DNA of 64,000 bases from Blepharisma stoltei (GCA_914767885.1 CAJZBQ010000053.1:682001-746000); one strand, 5' to 3'; shown: positions 11,806 through 24,734, counted from the first letter of the stretch. Numbers and translations: made by a program. Notes: generated from the letters alone by a model not told the origin.

Positions 11806-14800
11806 ATGAAGAATATTAGCAAAAGCACATTCAGTAGCTACCATGGACTATTCAAACTTTTATATTTGGCATTGGTTGCGCTTTCAGCTAGTTCAGAAGT
11901 GTTAATAGTGTATTCAAATTCCTCAAAGAGTATAGTGTCAAGCATAATCGAGGAAATGGAAGCAAACATTTCTTCACTTGAAATTTTTTCTTGTGATTTT
12001 TCCTTGCTCAAAGAAGAGATTGCACTTCACACAAATTTATTAGCAATTTTTGATATAACAAGTAACCTGGATTCCCAATTTTCGATTTCCAAATTATGCC
12101 AAGACAATTCTCTTATACATTTTTTGGTTTCTGACGACCTGCTTTATCATAATAAATGGACTTTTTCACTTTCTAGTTCAAAAAATAGCCTAAATCAAGC
12201 TTTTACTACAGCTTTAAATTACTTTAATTGAAACGCAGGTACTGCTTTTAGTAACATTGAAAACTATCCTACCTCTAAAACTATATTAAGTAGCTACTCG
12301 GAAAATATCATACTGTTTCCTGTGGGTTCAGATACCTCAATTAAAGATTTGATTTCAAGAGAAATTATGAAATTCGGCTCATCGCTATTTTATTTGTTTA
12401 CAGAAAAAAACAAGTCTATTGAAATCCAGGAAACACTATCCTCTTCAAAAATGCTAATAAATGGCACAGGAATTCTACTGATCGGTGAAAGCAGTTATGA
12501 GTCAAGCATTAATGGAGCATTAGCTATTGTTGAAAAAGGTAGAGAAGCAGTGAGCTCAAATGAAAGCTATTTATCTGTTGCGATCTTAGAATTAATTAAT
12601 CTTCTAAAGAACTCTTCAAACATCAATAATTGCTTACTTTTGTTATCCAAGACATGCCCAGACCATTACTGCGCTCATGATTTTTCGCTTACTCTCAATC
12701 CTTGATCGAACGCCCCCGTCGTTCGATCAAAGATGGGGATTTAAAAAATTTTGGAAACAAATTATATATATTGTTTTTATTGTTTATGCGTACTTTTTAA
12801 ATAAGAGGGTTAAGATAGTAAATATTAAATTATTAAAAATGAAAAATTGTGTTATTTAAAAATTTTAGTTACCCCTTCCGCTCTATCATATATTTCTGCT
12901 TCATATGAATTATTTTTTTTATTTATAATAATTCTAAACTTTTTATATTATTAAGCTTTTGAGGCCAGGCTGATGGCTAAAGCACTTGTTATGATTAATT
13001 CTGTGCAGATTATTACGAAAAGCACGTAAATTACTCTTAATTTGCTAATGCAAACTATTAATTTTCATAAATTATAAGAAATATTAACTAATCAATTGAT
13101 TTATTGTAAATAAAAATTTGTATATATGAAAATCGTTCGATCAAAAATGGGGTTAATTTCCCAAATTTTAGGAATTCTTCAATGGAATCGCTCGATCAAG
13201 GATGAGGGGGAGTTATTAATATTCAAAATAATCAAAGAAAGCTTGTAGGAACTATAAAAAAAGAAAATCTAGTATTGAACTCTGTCATAGAATTCCCTGG
13301 AGACTCATTTGATGTCCCTACTTCTCAAAAGAAAGTGCTATATATTAGCGCAAATGACGGGACAACAAATCCTGGGATGGCTCCAACCCAAGCGGTTGAG
13401 CTTTATAAAAGAGGACTCACATTAGCAATGAAAGATATGAATGATGGGATTAATACCTTGCAAAATTTCCAGCTTAAACTCAACGATTTTGACTGTGGTG
13501 CAAGCGCTTATAATGCAGATTTCAATTATAACTGCATATACAAAGACAAAAACAAACTAGGATTGGCTCGAATTATGTCTTTAGCTTCTGTAATTGCTTA
13601 TGGAGAAATGGCTACATTAGCGAAATTAAATAATACAATCCCTTGTGTTGGGTATCTAAATATTGATCCAGGTCTTTCGAACTCAACAAAATACCCTTTT
13701 TATACCAGAATCATTTTTCCGAGTGATGCCTTGTACTCACAAGGTCCATTACTCTTCAAAGTTATGGGATGGGCCAATCTCGCAGTTTTATACGAAAATA
13801 GCAGCTTAGGAATCTGAGGAAATTATTATTTCAGCTTAGCAGCTGAAAAACAGAACTTAAAAATTGTAAACAATTTAAGAGTAATTCCGCCAAACCTTAC
13901 AAGGGATCAAATAAGAAGTTACACTAATGTAGTAAAAGAAATTGTTGATTCAAATGTTAGGATGGTTGTTTTGATTTTAAGTCCTCCTTTAATAGACTAT
14001 GCTGCTGAGTTATTTTATGATTTAGGAATGAGAAAAGGGGATGTCGTTTTTTTCTCTCCAAATACTGGCTGGCTTTCTTCTGTTGCGGCTAAAGATGATT
14101 ATACATACAAAAGAATAGAAATTGGGATTCCTGTTTTAACACTATTTCAATCTGTTTTTGTGGGGGAAAAAGGGAAAAAAGTGTATGATAATTTATATGA
14201 AATATATGGAAATACAGAGCCAGCTTCATATTCTTGTCTTTATTATGATTCTGCATATTTAATTGGGGCTGCTTTGGATTGGACTATTAGCCAAGGAAAA
14301 GATTATACTGATCCGTATAAACTCCAATCTGCCATCCGAAGTGTAAAATTTGCTGGATGCAGCGGAACAGTTTATATTCAAAAAAACAGCAATAACGTTC
14401 AAATATCAAGCTTCACAATCCAGTCAAACTCTTATACTTATTTACCAAGAATTGCCCACTTTGGAGCATTTTTTTGGTTTGCCGGACAATATCTGGCTTG
14501 CAAAATTCGTTGGCATGCCATATTTTCTGGCTAATTTAAGAATGGCGGACCCAAAAAATTCTCCTCAGTGGGCTATTCTTGGCAAGCAGGTATATAATGC
14601 CACAACAGGAATTGTTAGAGTTTTTGATGTGGGATATTTTACACCTACAAGCACACAATTATTAAAAATTAAAACTCCTTTTGTATATCCAGATGGGACT
14701 ACTAATAAACCAACAGATTTTAGGATTACAAGAACTGACTGTCCATTTGACGATAAATTAAGGCGAACATTTGGTAAAGGTCGGGCACTAGCATTTGGGA

Positions 14801-15909
14801 TTTGTTTTTTTGTTACTGCGGTCACAGGAATTATAACTTTTATTATTTGGAAAGAATGATGGAATAAAGAAATCAAGGAGCTCACAACAAAGGAAGAACT
14901 TTCAGTGCCAGACATGATTGCTGGGGCTACAATTGTGGTGGAATTTTTCCAATTGCTTTCTCAAGGCCCTGATATTCGACCGCTAAATTCTTTTCTTGCA
15001 AATATTGGAGATGCAGTATCTTTGGATCTGAATAGTTTTATTAAGCTTGAAAATGGCGTTTTTTGGTGGATTTCAACTACAATTATTGTGCTATGCTTTT
15101 TATGAACAATATTTTGTATTGAAATATTTTTAAGATTGGATGAAAAATTTAGCCATGTTTGGTTTTTTAAAACGCTAGGGGTCATAGCTGATCAGTCAAC
15201 GCCAATTTTAGGGAATTTGTGTTTTATTCAATTTATATCAATTTTATTAGATATTTTTGTATGTGACCATTCTATTGGAAATGATTTTACAGACAGCTAT
15301 CTTTCTATTGACTGCTATCAATTTTGTTAGCAAGGTAGTCATATTACCTATGCTGTTTTATCAGCAATTTCACTGCTATGCTATGAACCTTTTGCTGTAT
15401 TCTGTAGACCTCTATGGCAAGAGTTTCAGCCAGCATTACATGTGAAATCATTTCATTTATATTTAATGGTAAAAACAGTTCTTGAAGTGACTTTAATAGT
15501 CATGAGCAAAACTCTGAAAATGTCAAGTGACGTTGCTCATGGATTTATATTTACTTTTTTGATTTTGCTGTATATGGCATTTTTCTTCAAATTTAAAGCT
15601 TATAACTATCAAAGATTCAACTGGTGGCATCAATTGAGCCTTATTGGAGTTGCTTGGGTATCTTGCTTGTCAACTATAAACTTCCTTGTTAGCGGATCAA
15701 GTTTTCCATGGGTTTCTTTAATTATAGCTGGATGGGCAATAATCGTTTCTATAGGTCTCGCTATTCAAAGGAAAAAATATCCAAGCTTATTATATAGAAA
15801 AAAAGGAAAAGACACCTCTACATTATTCAAATTTGCATTTACTTTTGGAAAGAAATCTCAGGCAATTGGTTCAAAAATCGAACCTCAAAAGCTTGATCTT
15901 TTTAAATAA
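11806..15909 (+). CDS. Receptor-like family member R3 (two IESs, one premature TAG)
   Basis: ATG 11806, TAA 15907-15909. Removing 12692-13215 and 14437-14596 leaves 1140 codons, close to R5-R7. Signal peptide LLYLALVALSA, then EVLIVYSNSS, the GTGILLIGESSYESS motif, SANDGTTNPG, YDLGMRKGD, NSYNATTG after excision, membrane helix ALAFGICFF, GPDIRPLNS, and the helical C-terminus ending LDLFK. TGA codes Trp at several family-conserved sites. One defect: FCWQGSH reads FC-TAG-QGSH (15328-15330), reachable from TGG in one step. That would truncate the protein within the membrane domain, so R3 may be a very young pseudogene or the base may be a sequence error. Confidence 0.8.
12692..13215. mobile_element. 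Family H IES, 524 bp (in R3)
   Basis: TA at 12690-12691 and 13214-13215. Left end CTCTCAATCCTTGATCGAAC with its own inverted GTTCGATCAAAGATGGGG; right end GCTCGATCAAGGATGAGGG. Excision gives F-S-L-I-N-I-Q-N-N-Q, matching FSLINIQ. Same plan as family A (TACTC...GAGTTA, subterminal hairpin, AT-rich core) but with different terminal sequence. Confidence 0.9.
14437..14596. mobile_element. IES, 160 bp, 40-nt terminal inverted repeats (in R3)
   Basis: Lies between TA 14435-14436 and TA 14595-14596 (a shift of two bases gives the same product). Left ACCAAGAATTGCCCACTTT is mirrored by right CAGTGGGCTATTCTTGGCAA. Excision restores S-N-S-Y-N-A-T-T-G, as in the paralogues. The interior has no function that I can see. 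Confidence 0.9.
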
Positions 15910-16004
15910 TATTTTAAAAAATTAAAATTTCGTATAGAATTTGCATATTATTGCTTGAAATTTTGCTTATTTAGATGAAAGTTTTATCTATGGGAATTTT
16001 ATTT

Positions 16005-16130
16005 ATATCTATTCTATAGAATTCTGTGTGCGACCATTCTAAAGGAAATAATTTCCGCTTCATTCATTTGCTACTTTCAATTTATTGCTAAACAGCCATA
16101 CAGTCTTAGTTGTTTTATATGTAATATCAA
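16005..16130 (+). pseudogene. Receptor fragment relic downstream of R3
   Basis: Reads roughly as LFISILIEFCVCDHSKGNNF and a broken YFQFIA, resembling FVCDHSIGNNFTDSYL of the membrane domain. Very short, with stops. Remains of an old duplication between R3 and R4. Confidence 0.5.
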
Positions 16131-16463
16131 TTATTTTTGTAATTTTATTCTTTAGAGTGAAATTCAGCATTACAGCATGAGAAAAATCTGTTTTAAATTG
16201 TATTTTGTTGGGGTATAATATGAATTCAAAATCGCTAGAATACCGATCCATTTCATAATAGGATTTCCTAGAATATTTTTTAAATCAAAATATAATTTTA
16301 AAATTAGTTTTTATCCAGTTATAACTCCATTTAAATTATAAACATTTAGTTCACTAATAGCATTTGTTTAAAACATTCTCAAATTTAAGATTAAGTATTG
16401 CCTTCGTATTTATTACATCAAATTCTTAATTATTTTTGATAGTTGCCTTCATATAGTTTATTA

Positions 16464-18544
16464 ATGTTTTTTACCAAAATCTGGCGTAGTAGTTTTCAAT
16501 TATTTTTCAAAATTTTGTTGACTGCTATTGTGCTCTCAACATGCTCAGAAGTTTTGATTGTTTTCTCGAGTTTCTCGAAAAACATCATTCCAAGTTTGAA
16601 AACAGAAATCAAATCAAGAAATTTAGACATCTCTTTAGTTGAAGTTGTTTATTGTGATTTTTCAGCTCTTGAAGAAACAATCTCACAAAGAACTAATTTG
16701 ATTGCAATTTTTGATATAACAGACAACTTAAACATAGAATTTGAGATCTCAAAGATATGCATGGACAATTTACTTATACATTTTTTAGCTTCTGACAGCC
16801 TTCCTTACAAAAATAAATTAACTTTTTCACTTTCTAGTTCAAAAGAAAATTTACATAGGGCTATCATCTCAACTCTACGCTTCTTTAATTGAACTATTGG
16901 AATCGCAGTTAGTAGCGTTGAGGAGTTCGCCAATACCCAAATTATGCTAAATAATTATTCAGAAAAAATTCAACTATTTCAGTAAGTTCAAAAACATTTA
17001 TTCAAGAGCTTATCAGTCGAGGATTTATGGGAATGGGATCCTCTTTTTATTATTTATTTGGAGACAAAAATATTTCAATTGGCATTCAGCAAGCACTGGC
17101 CAGTTCGAAAATACTTGTCAATGGAACTGGAATTTTGCTTGTTGGAAAAAGTAGCTATGAATCGGCAACTGAAGGAGCACTTGCTATTGTTGAAAAAGAC
17201 AGAGAAACAATTATTTCTAATGAAAAATACTTGTTTGAAGCTATTTCTCGAATGATCTATCTTTTAAGCAATGCTTCAAATGTAGGTGAATCTTTAATTT
17301 TGCTATCAAAAAAATGCAAAAATCACTATTGCGTGAATGATTTTTCCCTACTCAATATACAAAATTCGCAAAGAAAAATTGTTGGGTCTATAGTTGATGG
17401 GAATGCAGTTTTAAATAATTTTTCAATGATTTTCCCAGGGAATTCTGTTGATGTGCCCAAGTCTCAAAAAAAAATTTTATATTTTAGTGCTAACGATGGA
17501 ACCACCAACCCAGGTTCTCCCTCAATGGAAATAGTAACTTTTTATAAAAGAGGTTTTACATTAGCATTACAAGATATGAATAATGGAATCGATATACTAC
17601 AAAATTTCCAGCTAAAGCTCAATGATTTTGACTGTGGAGCATCGGTCTATAATGAAAAATTTTGTTATAACTGCATTAATAAAGATAAAAATCGATTAGG
17701 GCTGGCACATATAGTCTCTGTTACTTCCTCAATGGCTTATGGACAAATTGCAACAATGGCAAAATTAAATATAACAATTCCTCTTATTGGAGTTATCAGC
17801 CTTGATCCAGGGCTTTCAAATTCAACTAAGTATCCATATTTTACAAGAGTAATCTTGCCAAGTAACTATGCTTTTAAGCAAATACCATTGCTATTAAAAG
17901 TTATGGGCTGGGAAAGTATTGCAATAATTTATCAAAATGATACTGGATCAATCACAAGTAACTACTATTTAAGCCAAGCAGCTGAAGAACAGAACATACA
18001 CATTGTTAACAAATTAAAAATAATTCCATTTTCTTTGACCAGAGATTCTATAAGAAATTATACAAATGTATTTCAAGAGATCATTGATACAAATGTAAGA
18101 TTTGTTGTCTTATTATTGAATTCTGCAGGACTAGATTACACAGCGGAATTATTTTATGACTTAGGAATGAGAAAAGGTGATATCATTTTTTTAAATTACA
18201 TGACAATTTTCATAAAATTCAAAGCTTATAACTACGGAAGATTCAACTTATGACATAAATTAAGTCTAATTGGAGTCGCATGAGTTTCTTGTTTATGCAC
18301 TATAAATTTCCTTATTGAAGGATCTGGCATTCCATGGGTTGCCTTAATTTTAGGTGGATGGACATCATTTATCTTGATAGGATTGATTGTCCAAAGGAAA
18401 AAATACCCAAGTTTATTATTTAGAAAAGAAAAAGACACTTCAAATTTATTTAAATTCGCATTTACTTTTGGAAAGAGTTCAAAAGCTCATCATTCAAAAA
18501 TTGAGCCACAAAAATTAGACCTCTTTAATAAAGGTTCTAAATAA
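16464..18544 (+). pseudogene. Receptor-like family member R4, internally deleted
   Basis: ATG 16464, TAA 18542-18544. The signal peptide and most of the N-terminal and ANF-like region are kept (EVLIVFSSFSKN, SANDGTTNPGS, YDLGMRKGDIIF). After GDIIF at about 18,190 the sequence jumps straight to FKAYNYGRFNLW, near the C-terminus. The end of the ligand-binding region and six or seven membrane helices are missing, with the join in frame. A single T appears to be lost in CTATTTCAG (about 16,977), which shifts frame before GMGSSFYYLF; the total length is one base short of a codon multiple. It carries no IES. The deletion endpoints are direct sequence, with no insert marking them. Confidence 0.8.
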
Positions 18545-18554
18545 TTAATACTTA

Positions 18555-18935
18555 CTCCCCCCCCCCTTCGTGAGTAAAACAAAAAAATTTTGTTCACTCA
18601 CGGAGGGGGGGTTAATATTTTTTTTTTTTAAATTTATATATAAATTTTATAAAAAATATTTTTTTTCGAAATTTAAAAAAATCCTAATTCGCAAAAATTG
18701 GAAAGCAAATATTAATTTAATTTATAAAATTTATGTTTTTAAAAAGCAATTCGTTCAAAATTAATAGAATTAGCTCTAGATTTCATTATACTAATTATCA
18801 TTTATATATTAAAATTTTTTTCCATAAAAAATTTTTCTATTAAAAAAATTTTTGTTCACTCACAGGGTGGGTTTTTGGTCAAAAAATAGCGATTTTTCTA
18901 ATGGTTTTGTTCACTCACGGAGGGGGGGGGAGTTA
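18555..18935 (+). mobile_element. Family A MITE-like element, 381 bp (intergenic)
   Basis: TA at 18553-18554 and 18934-18935, ten bases after the R4 stop. Left CCTTCGTGAGTAAAACAAAA with its mirror TTTTGTTCACTCACGGAGGG; right GTTCACTCACGGAGGGG. The core agrees closely with the copies in R1 and R5. Confidence 0.88.
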
Positions 18936-19713
18936 CAAACTTAATACATTTTTTTTATGGTACTGGATGTAAGTTCAAATCAGTCTAGCTATTTAAAGCA
19001 TCAAATAGCTCGATATCGGACGATTTTTATTATAATCATCAAAGAAGGTCTATATAAAAATATCAGCAATGAGAGTTGAAAAAATCGCCCAATTAGTGCA
19101 GCTGCTAACTATTTAAGTTAGATGTGGATTTTAAGATGGTATGTAATCATTTTTGAGATATATTGACATTTTTTAAGAAAATTGGAGTGAGATTTAAATT
19201 ATTATTTGCTGTTTGCTTTTAAAATGCAGGATATTAGTAAAGTTATAGTTATTTGGGACTGATTACTTCTTTTACGAGTTAAAGATTTTAAATTCGTTTT
19301 TAGAATAAATCAATTAGGTCTTTAAACTTCTTTTCTTGCCCAGAGTTGACCTTAGACCGCAGGTGCTCAGGCTCTATATAAAAAGAATTGTTTAAATCAT
19401 CATTTGATTACATGAGAGTTCATATGTCTTCTTCATAACTAGAATTGCAATAATATTTTTATTTAATTATTAATTTATCTTTAAGAGATCTATTTCAAAT
19501 AAGCTAAAACAAAATCATTTTTGTTTTTAATTAAAACCCTGTAAATAAAGGATGAATTCAAAGAAAGAAGTTTCATTTCTTTAAAGATTATAAATTTAGC
19601 TATGTTTATAAATATTTAAGAACTTTTCATATTATTATTTTATTAGCAGCAAATATTTTACATAATGATAATTTGACCCAATTTTTTTATAAAGGGCAGA
19701 ATACCATAAAATT
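18936..19713. other. Intergenic R4-R5
   Basis: AT-rich, no supported feature. Confidence 0.5.
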
Positions 19714-22700
19714 ATGGCACTGACTAATAAGAAACAGTCGAACGAAACTCTGACTTTTTCCAGATTTTTATTCTTTTTCTCTATATTTTTGCTTTCGAAA
19801 TCAACAGAAGTGTTGATTATCTATTCGAACTATACAAAAATCTCTATTTCAGACTTTATTTTTGAAATACAACAGAGCACTTCAGCTCTATCAGCAATTG
19901 AAATTACAGCTTGTGACTTTTTGGTTGCAGAAGAAGAGATTTCTAACCGACCAAACTTAGTTGCAGTTTTTGACATTTCAAATGACTTAAGCTTCCAATT
20001 CCGAATTGCAAAGTTGTGCGAAAATAATCTCATTGTGCATTTTCTATATACTGATAGTTTACCTTATGAAAATAAGTGAACTTTTTCATTGTCAAGCTCA
20101 AAACTAAGTTTAAATAGAGCCCTTATTATCACATTGGCTTATTTTAATTGAACTGATGGAATTGCTGTAACAGACATACAAAAATTTTCAAATTTGCAAG
20201 ACCTTTTCCGCAGCTATTTTAAGGATATTGAAGTATTTTCTGTTAGTTCTGATACTTTTATTAAAGATTTTATAGGGATTGAAATGAAAAAATTAGGTTC
20301 ATCTCTATTTTACTTATTCATTAATAAAGATATTTCTCTACAAATTCAACAATATTTAGTTGATTCAAAGCAGCTTGGTGATGGAACAGGAATTTTGCTT
20401 ATTAAAGAAAGTAGCTATGGATCAAATATTGATGGGACCTTAGGCCTTGTAGAAAAAGGAAAAGAGTTTGTGGAGTCAGAGGACAGTTATTTATCCTTAA
20501 CAATTTTAGAGATGATAACTTCTTTAAACAATGCCTCAGATACATATATTTTAAATTTTTTAGAAGAAAAATGCCCAAATCATTATTGCATTAATGAATT
20601 TTCGGTTATAAACATTCAAGAAAAGCAAAGAAAAATCGTTGGATCTATTGTAGAAGGAAATTTTAAATTGCTTTCTTCTATAGTATTTCCGGGAAATTCT
20701 AAAAAAATCCCGATTTCGCAGAAAAAAGTGTTATATTTCAGCGCAAGTGATGGCACAACCGATCCTGGTGGAGTCCCATATGCTTCGGTCGCTGTTTTTG
20801 CTAGAGGATTAACTTTAGCTGTAAAAGACATAAATAGTGGTCAAAATATTTTAGAAAATTTCCAATTAAAGCTTAACCATTTTGACTGCGGTGCAAGTGT
20901 CTATAATGCAGCATTCGCTTTAAATTGCTTTGAAAAAGACAAAGACAAGGTAGGTTTAGCTCATATCACAGCTCCTATGACAGCTACAGCCTTTGGAGCT
21001 ATGATATCATTAAAGAAATTAAATATTACTGTTCCTTATATCGGAGCTGTTAATAGTGGTCCTGAACTTTCCAATACAACAGCTTACCCCTATTATTCCC
21101 GAATAAGTTTACCAAGCTCTTGGGCATACACTCAAATCCCAATAATACTAAAAGTTATGGGCTGGGAAAGCATTGCAATTTTATACCAAAATGATATATC
21201 AGGCTCAGCAGCCTTTTATTATCTTAACCAAACTTGTGCAAAACAAAACATTAAAATCGTGAATGAGCACAGAGGAATTCCTCCACTTCTAGACAGAGAA
21301 GGACTTAAGAATTATACAAATGTGATAAAAGAAGTGGTTGATTCCAATGTAAGATTTGTTACATTGGTATTTAACCCTCCTGAAGTAAACTATATTGCCG
21401 AAATTTTTTATGATTTGGGGATGAGGCGAGGCGATGTACTTTTTTATTCTACCTATCCTGGGTGGTTGACGACTGTGGCTACACAAGATGAGTTTTTATA
21501 TAAAAGAGTAGAAATTGCGATTCCTATGGTAATTATTTTTCAGTCACTTTTTGTTGGGGAAATTGGGAAGAAAGTGCATGATGATCTTTATAAAGCATAT
21601 GGAAATACAGAGCCTGCAACTTATGCATGCCTTTATTATGATGCTGGAATGCTGATAGAGAATGAGATATAAATTAAAATATGGCGTCGCTCGAATTTTC
21701 TGGCCTCTCGGCCGAAAATTCATCTCTTGAAATATTTTAATTAACTTAACTTAACTTATTAACCATCACGTTTAACGTCTCCTACGGGGTTGCTCTTCCA
21801 GGACTACCACCACACTCTCGTCGCTCGGGGCCCACTAGTTGCTGGGACAGCTAGTTTTGATCTCCGACGCACGCCTCCTGCGCGATGTTCCGGCTTCGAC
21901 GGCTCATGATTGAGCTACTTTCTCTGTAACGAGGGTTATCTGCTGGGAAATTCCAAAAAATAGTATTTCTGGCCGACTTTCGGCAAAAGAGGAAAACTTG
22001 TAGCCCGGGGCGAAACTCCCGGCTTCTCGCTAGAGATTTGCCCAAATGGCCTAACTCCCCCCCCCACCTCCGTGAGCGAACAAAAAAATTTTGTTCGCTC
22101 ACGGAGGGGGGTTAATTTTTTTTTTTAAAAAAAATTTATATATAAATTTTATAAAAAATATTTTTTTCGAAATTTAAAAAAAATCCTAATTTGCAAAAAC
22201 TGGGAAGCAAATATTAATTTAATTTGCAAAATTTATGTTTTAAAACGCAACTTGTTTAAAATTAAACAGAATTAGCTCTAGATTTCATTATACTAATTAT
22301 CACTTATATATCAAAATTTTTTTCCATTAAAATTTTTTCTATTAAAAAAATTTTTGTTCACTCACGGAGTGTGGGTTTTTGGTCAAAAAATGGCGATTTT
22401 TCTAATGGTTTTGTTCGCTCACGGAGGGGGGGGGGAGTAAGGATTACCTGCAGGCGCTGCTGGGCTTCTCCTTTCCAACTCCAAGCCTCCTCTTCCCTCG
22501 AGGTAAAATCCTAACCCGAGAACGGACTGGGATCAGGCTCTGTACACTGCCAGAATTGCTTACCTGATATTGCTGTCCATCTCTAGCTAGGCAAAACCCT
22601 GCCGGATATAATTAAATAGGGCTCGAAACTGTCTGGCCGAGAGGCCAGACCCAAGTTGAGACGCCATATTTAATTATGCATATTTTAATTAAGAGAATTT

Positions 22701-24734
22701 GTTTCCCTAGTGAAATTATCCCAATTATGTCAGAGAAGTAAGAGCCGGTGGCTTTTTCCTTCCGGGACTCCTGACCTAAGGGAATCAAATTTTCCAGAAA
22801 TTACTACCTACCCCAGGTGGTGGAGACTGGGACCTTTAGGGTGCCTGACGAACCCAAGTAGGTTCCTGAGCTAAAAGAAGAGTTCTCGAAGCCAAAACCT
22901 CAAGACCCGCGTCATCACTATGTAACGAAGTCAAGGTAACCACACTATGGCGGGCCAGGGGAAGAGGGCGCGAATTCGCCCCAGAGCTCTGCTCGAGGAT
23001 GCAGTGATAGCGAGCAACCTAGTAGTGGATATTAAACGGATAATAAATCTAATTGAATCGATTTGATAGGGAATGCAATTGATTGGACGATTAATCATGG
23101 CACTGATTATACCGATCCTGATGTTTTGAATGCAGCTGTAAGGGATGTAAGGTTTACTGGATGCACTGGGAGTATGAGTATTCAAAAAGGAAGCAATGAT
23201 AGACAGTTCAGTAGTTTTACAATACAGTCGAATTCTTATAACTTCACGTCTGGAGCATTAAAAACGTTTATCGTAGGGTACTTCACACCTACAGGATCTA
23301 CAATTTTGAAAATCGAAACACCATTTGTGTATGCAGATGGAACTACAAATAAGCCTAGCGATTTTAGAATCACAAGGACTAATTGCCCATTTGACGATAA
23401 ATTAAAGCGAACATTTGGTAAAGGCCGAGCTTTGGTATTTGGGATCTGTTTCTTTATTGCTGCTTTAACTGTTATAGTAACATTTTTTATTTGGAAAAAA
23501 TGATGGAATATGCTATATTAAACAGAGAAAAATAAATCTTTTTCAATAGATATTATATTAAATTAAAAACAATTGGCCGGCACTATCTTAAGCTTAGTTG
23601 AATGCAGCATAGAAAAGTTGATCCACTTACCAAGGCCGAAGAAATCTCGCTTGAAGATTTTATTGTTGGAGTCACTATAGGGGTCGAATTTTTCCAATTT
23701 ATTTCACAGGGCCCTGATATTCGGCCTTTAAACGCTTTTCTTGCAGATATCGGCGATGCTGTATCCTTAGATTTGGAAAGTTTTGCAAAATTGGAAAACG
23801 GAGTTTTTTGGTGGATTGCTACAATAATAATTATTTTATGCGGAGTGTGGACTATTTTTTGTTTAGAAATTTTCTTTCAATTGGATGAAAAATTATGTCG
23901 TGCTATATTATATGCAACAAAAAAAAAATTTTTAAAAGCATAAGTCCACATTTATTTAAGGTTAATGTAAACCATATATGGTTCTTTAGAGCTTTATCAT
24001 TTCTTGCTGACAACTCTATGCCAATTTTAGGGAATTTATGCTTCATCCCATTTATATCCATTCTTTTAGAAATTTTTTTATGTGACCATTCTATTGGAAA
24101 TCACTTCACAGATAGCTACTTAAATAAAGATTGTTATCAGTTCTGCTGAAAGGGGGATCATATTATTTATGTTGTCTTATCAGCATTTTCTTTATTCTTT
24201 TATGAACCTTTAGCAGTCTTTTGCCGACCTCTTTGGCAGGAGTTGCAGTCAAATTTGCATGTAAAATCAATGCCATTATACTTGATGGTAAAAACTGTGA
24301 TACAGGTGATGCTGGTTGTGATGAATAAAACACTGAAAAGGTCAAGTGATATTGCCCATGGATTTGTATTTACAGTTTTAATACTAATGTATGCAGGATT
24401 TGTATGAAGATTTAAAGCTTTTAACTATGCAAGATTCAACTGATGGCAGCAATTAAGCCTTATTGGTGTTGCTTGGGTATCATTTTTGTCAACAATAAAT
24501 TTCCTTGCAGGAGGGACTACATTTCCATGGATTTCATTGATTTTAGGTGGATGGGTAATCGTGGTGCTCATAGGACTAGCTGTTCAAAAGAAAAAGTATC
24601 CGAGTTTGTTGTTCAGGAAGAAAGGAAAAGACACTTCAACTTTATTCAAATTTGCATTTACCTTTGGTAGACAATCCAAAATGCACCAGTCAAAAATCGA
24701 ACCTCACAAGCTTGATCTTTTTGGATCTAAGTAA
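19714..24734 (+). CDS. Receptor-like family member R5, intact after three IES excisions
   Basis: ATG 19714, TAA 24732-24734. Removing 21658-23068, 23511-23611 and 23896-23969 leaves exactly 1145 codons (1144 aa) without a stop, TGA being Trp. Signal peptide FLFFFSIFLLSKS; EVLIIYSNYT; GTGILLIKESSYGS; SASDGTTDPGG; VMGWESIAILYQND; YDLGMRRGD; NCPFDDKLKRTFGKGRA before helix VFGICFFIAALTVIV; GPDIRPLNAFLADIGDAVS; then about eight further hydrophobic helices. The predicted topology is a large extracellular sensor plus a membrane domain. The neighbours are paralogues, so the array probably arose by tandem duplication. Confidence 0.9.
21745..22679 (+). mobile_element. Retroposon-like element D, copy in R5 IES
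   Basis: Flanked by a 13-bp target-site duplication ATATTTTAATTAA (21732-21744 and 22680-22692). Without the nested A element it is about 549 bp. Starts near ACGTTTAACGTCTCCTACGG, has the CCGACTTTCGGCAAAAG stem, and ends in a hairpin GTCTGGCCGAGAGGCCAGAC followed by GACGCCATATTTAATTA. It has no ORF of note, so it would need a partner retrotransposon. Confidence 0.8.
22054..22439 (+). mobile_element. Family A MITE-like element nested in D
   Basis: TA at 22052-22053 and 22438-22439. Left CACCTCCGTGAGCGAACAAA with its mirror; right GTTCGCTCACGGAGGGGG. It splits the D sequence between GGCC and GGATTACCTGCAGG, so it arrived after D. Confidence 0.9.
23511..23611. mobile_element. Short IES, 101 bp (in R5)
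   Basis: TA at 23509-23510 and 23610-23611. Short inverted ends TATGCTATATTAAAC / GTTGAATGCAGCATA. Excision gives K-K-W-W-N-R-K-V-D-P-L, matching R7 KKWWNRKVEPL. Confidence 0.88.
23896..23969. mobile_element. Short IES, 74 bp (in R5)
   Basis: TA at 23894-23895 and 23968-23969. Excision gives L-D-E-K-L-N-H-I-W-F-F, as in the family. Inverted repeat at the ends is weak. Confidence 0.8.

Larger units (their letters stand above)
21658..23068. mobile_element. Composite IES, 1411 bp (in R5)
   Basis: TA at 21656-21657 and 23067-23068, inside TGATAG direct repeats. Excision gives A-G-M-L-I-G-N-A-I-D-W, as in the paralogues. It contains three layers: an outer GC-rich element (21658-21731 plus 22693-23068), retroposon D (21745-22679), and a family A MITE inside D (22054-22439). 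The left outer segment holds an inverted copy of the D 3' hairpin, suggesting that the outer element is a D relative in the opposite orientation. Confidence 0.85.

Noticed and set aside
21780-23050. rRNA or tRNA genes in the GC-rich blocks
   Set aside because: No rRNA core motifs and no complete cloverleaf; the blocks are bounded by target-site duplications and repeated elsewhere.
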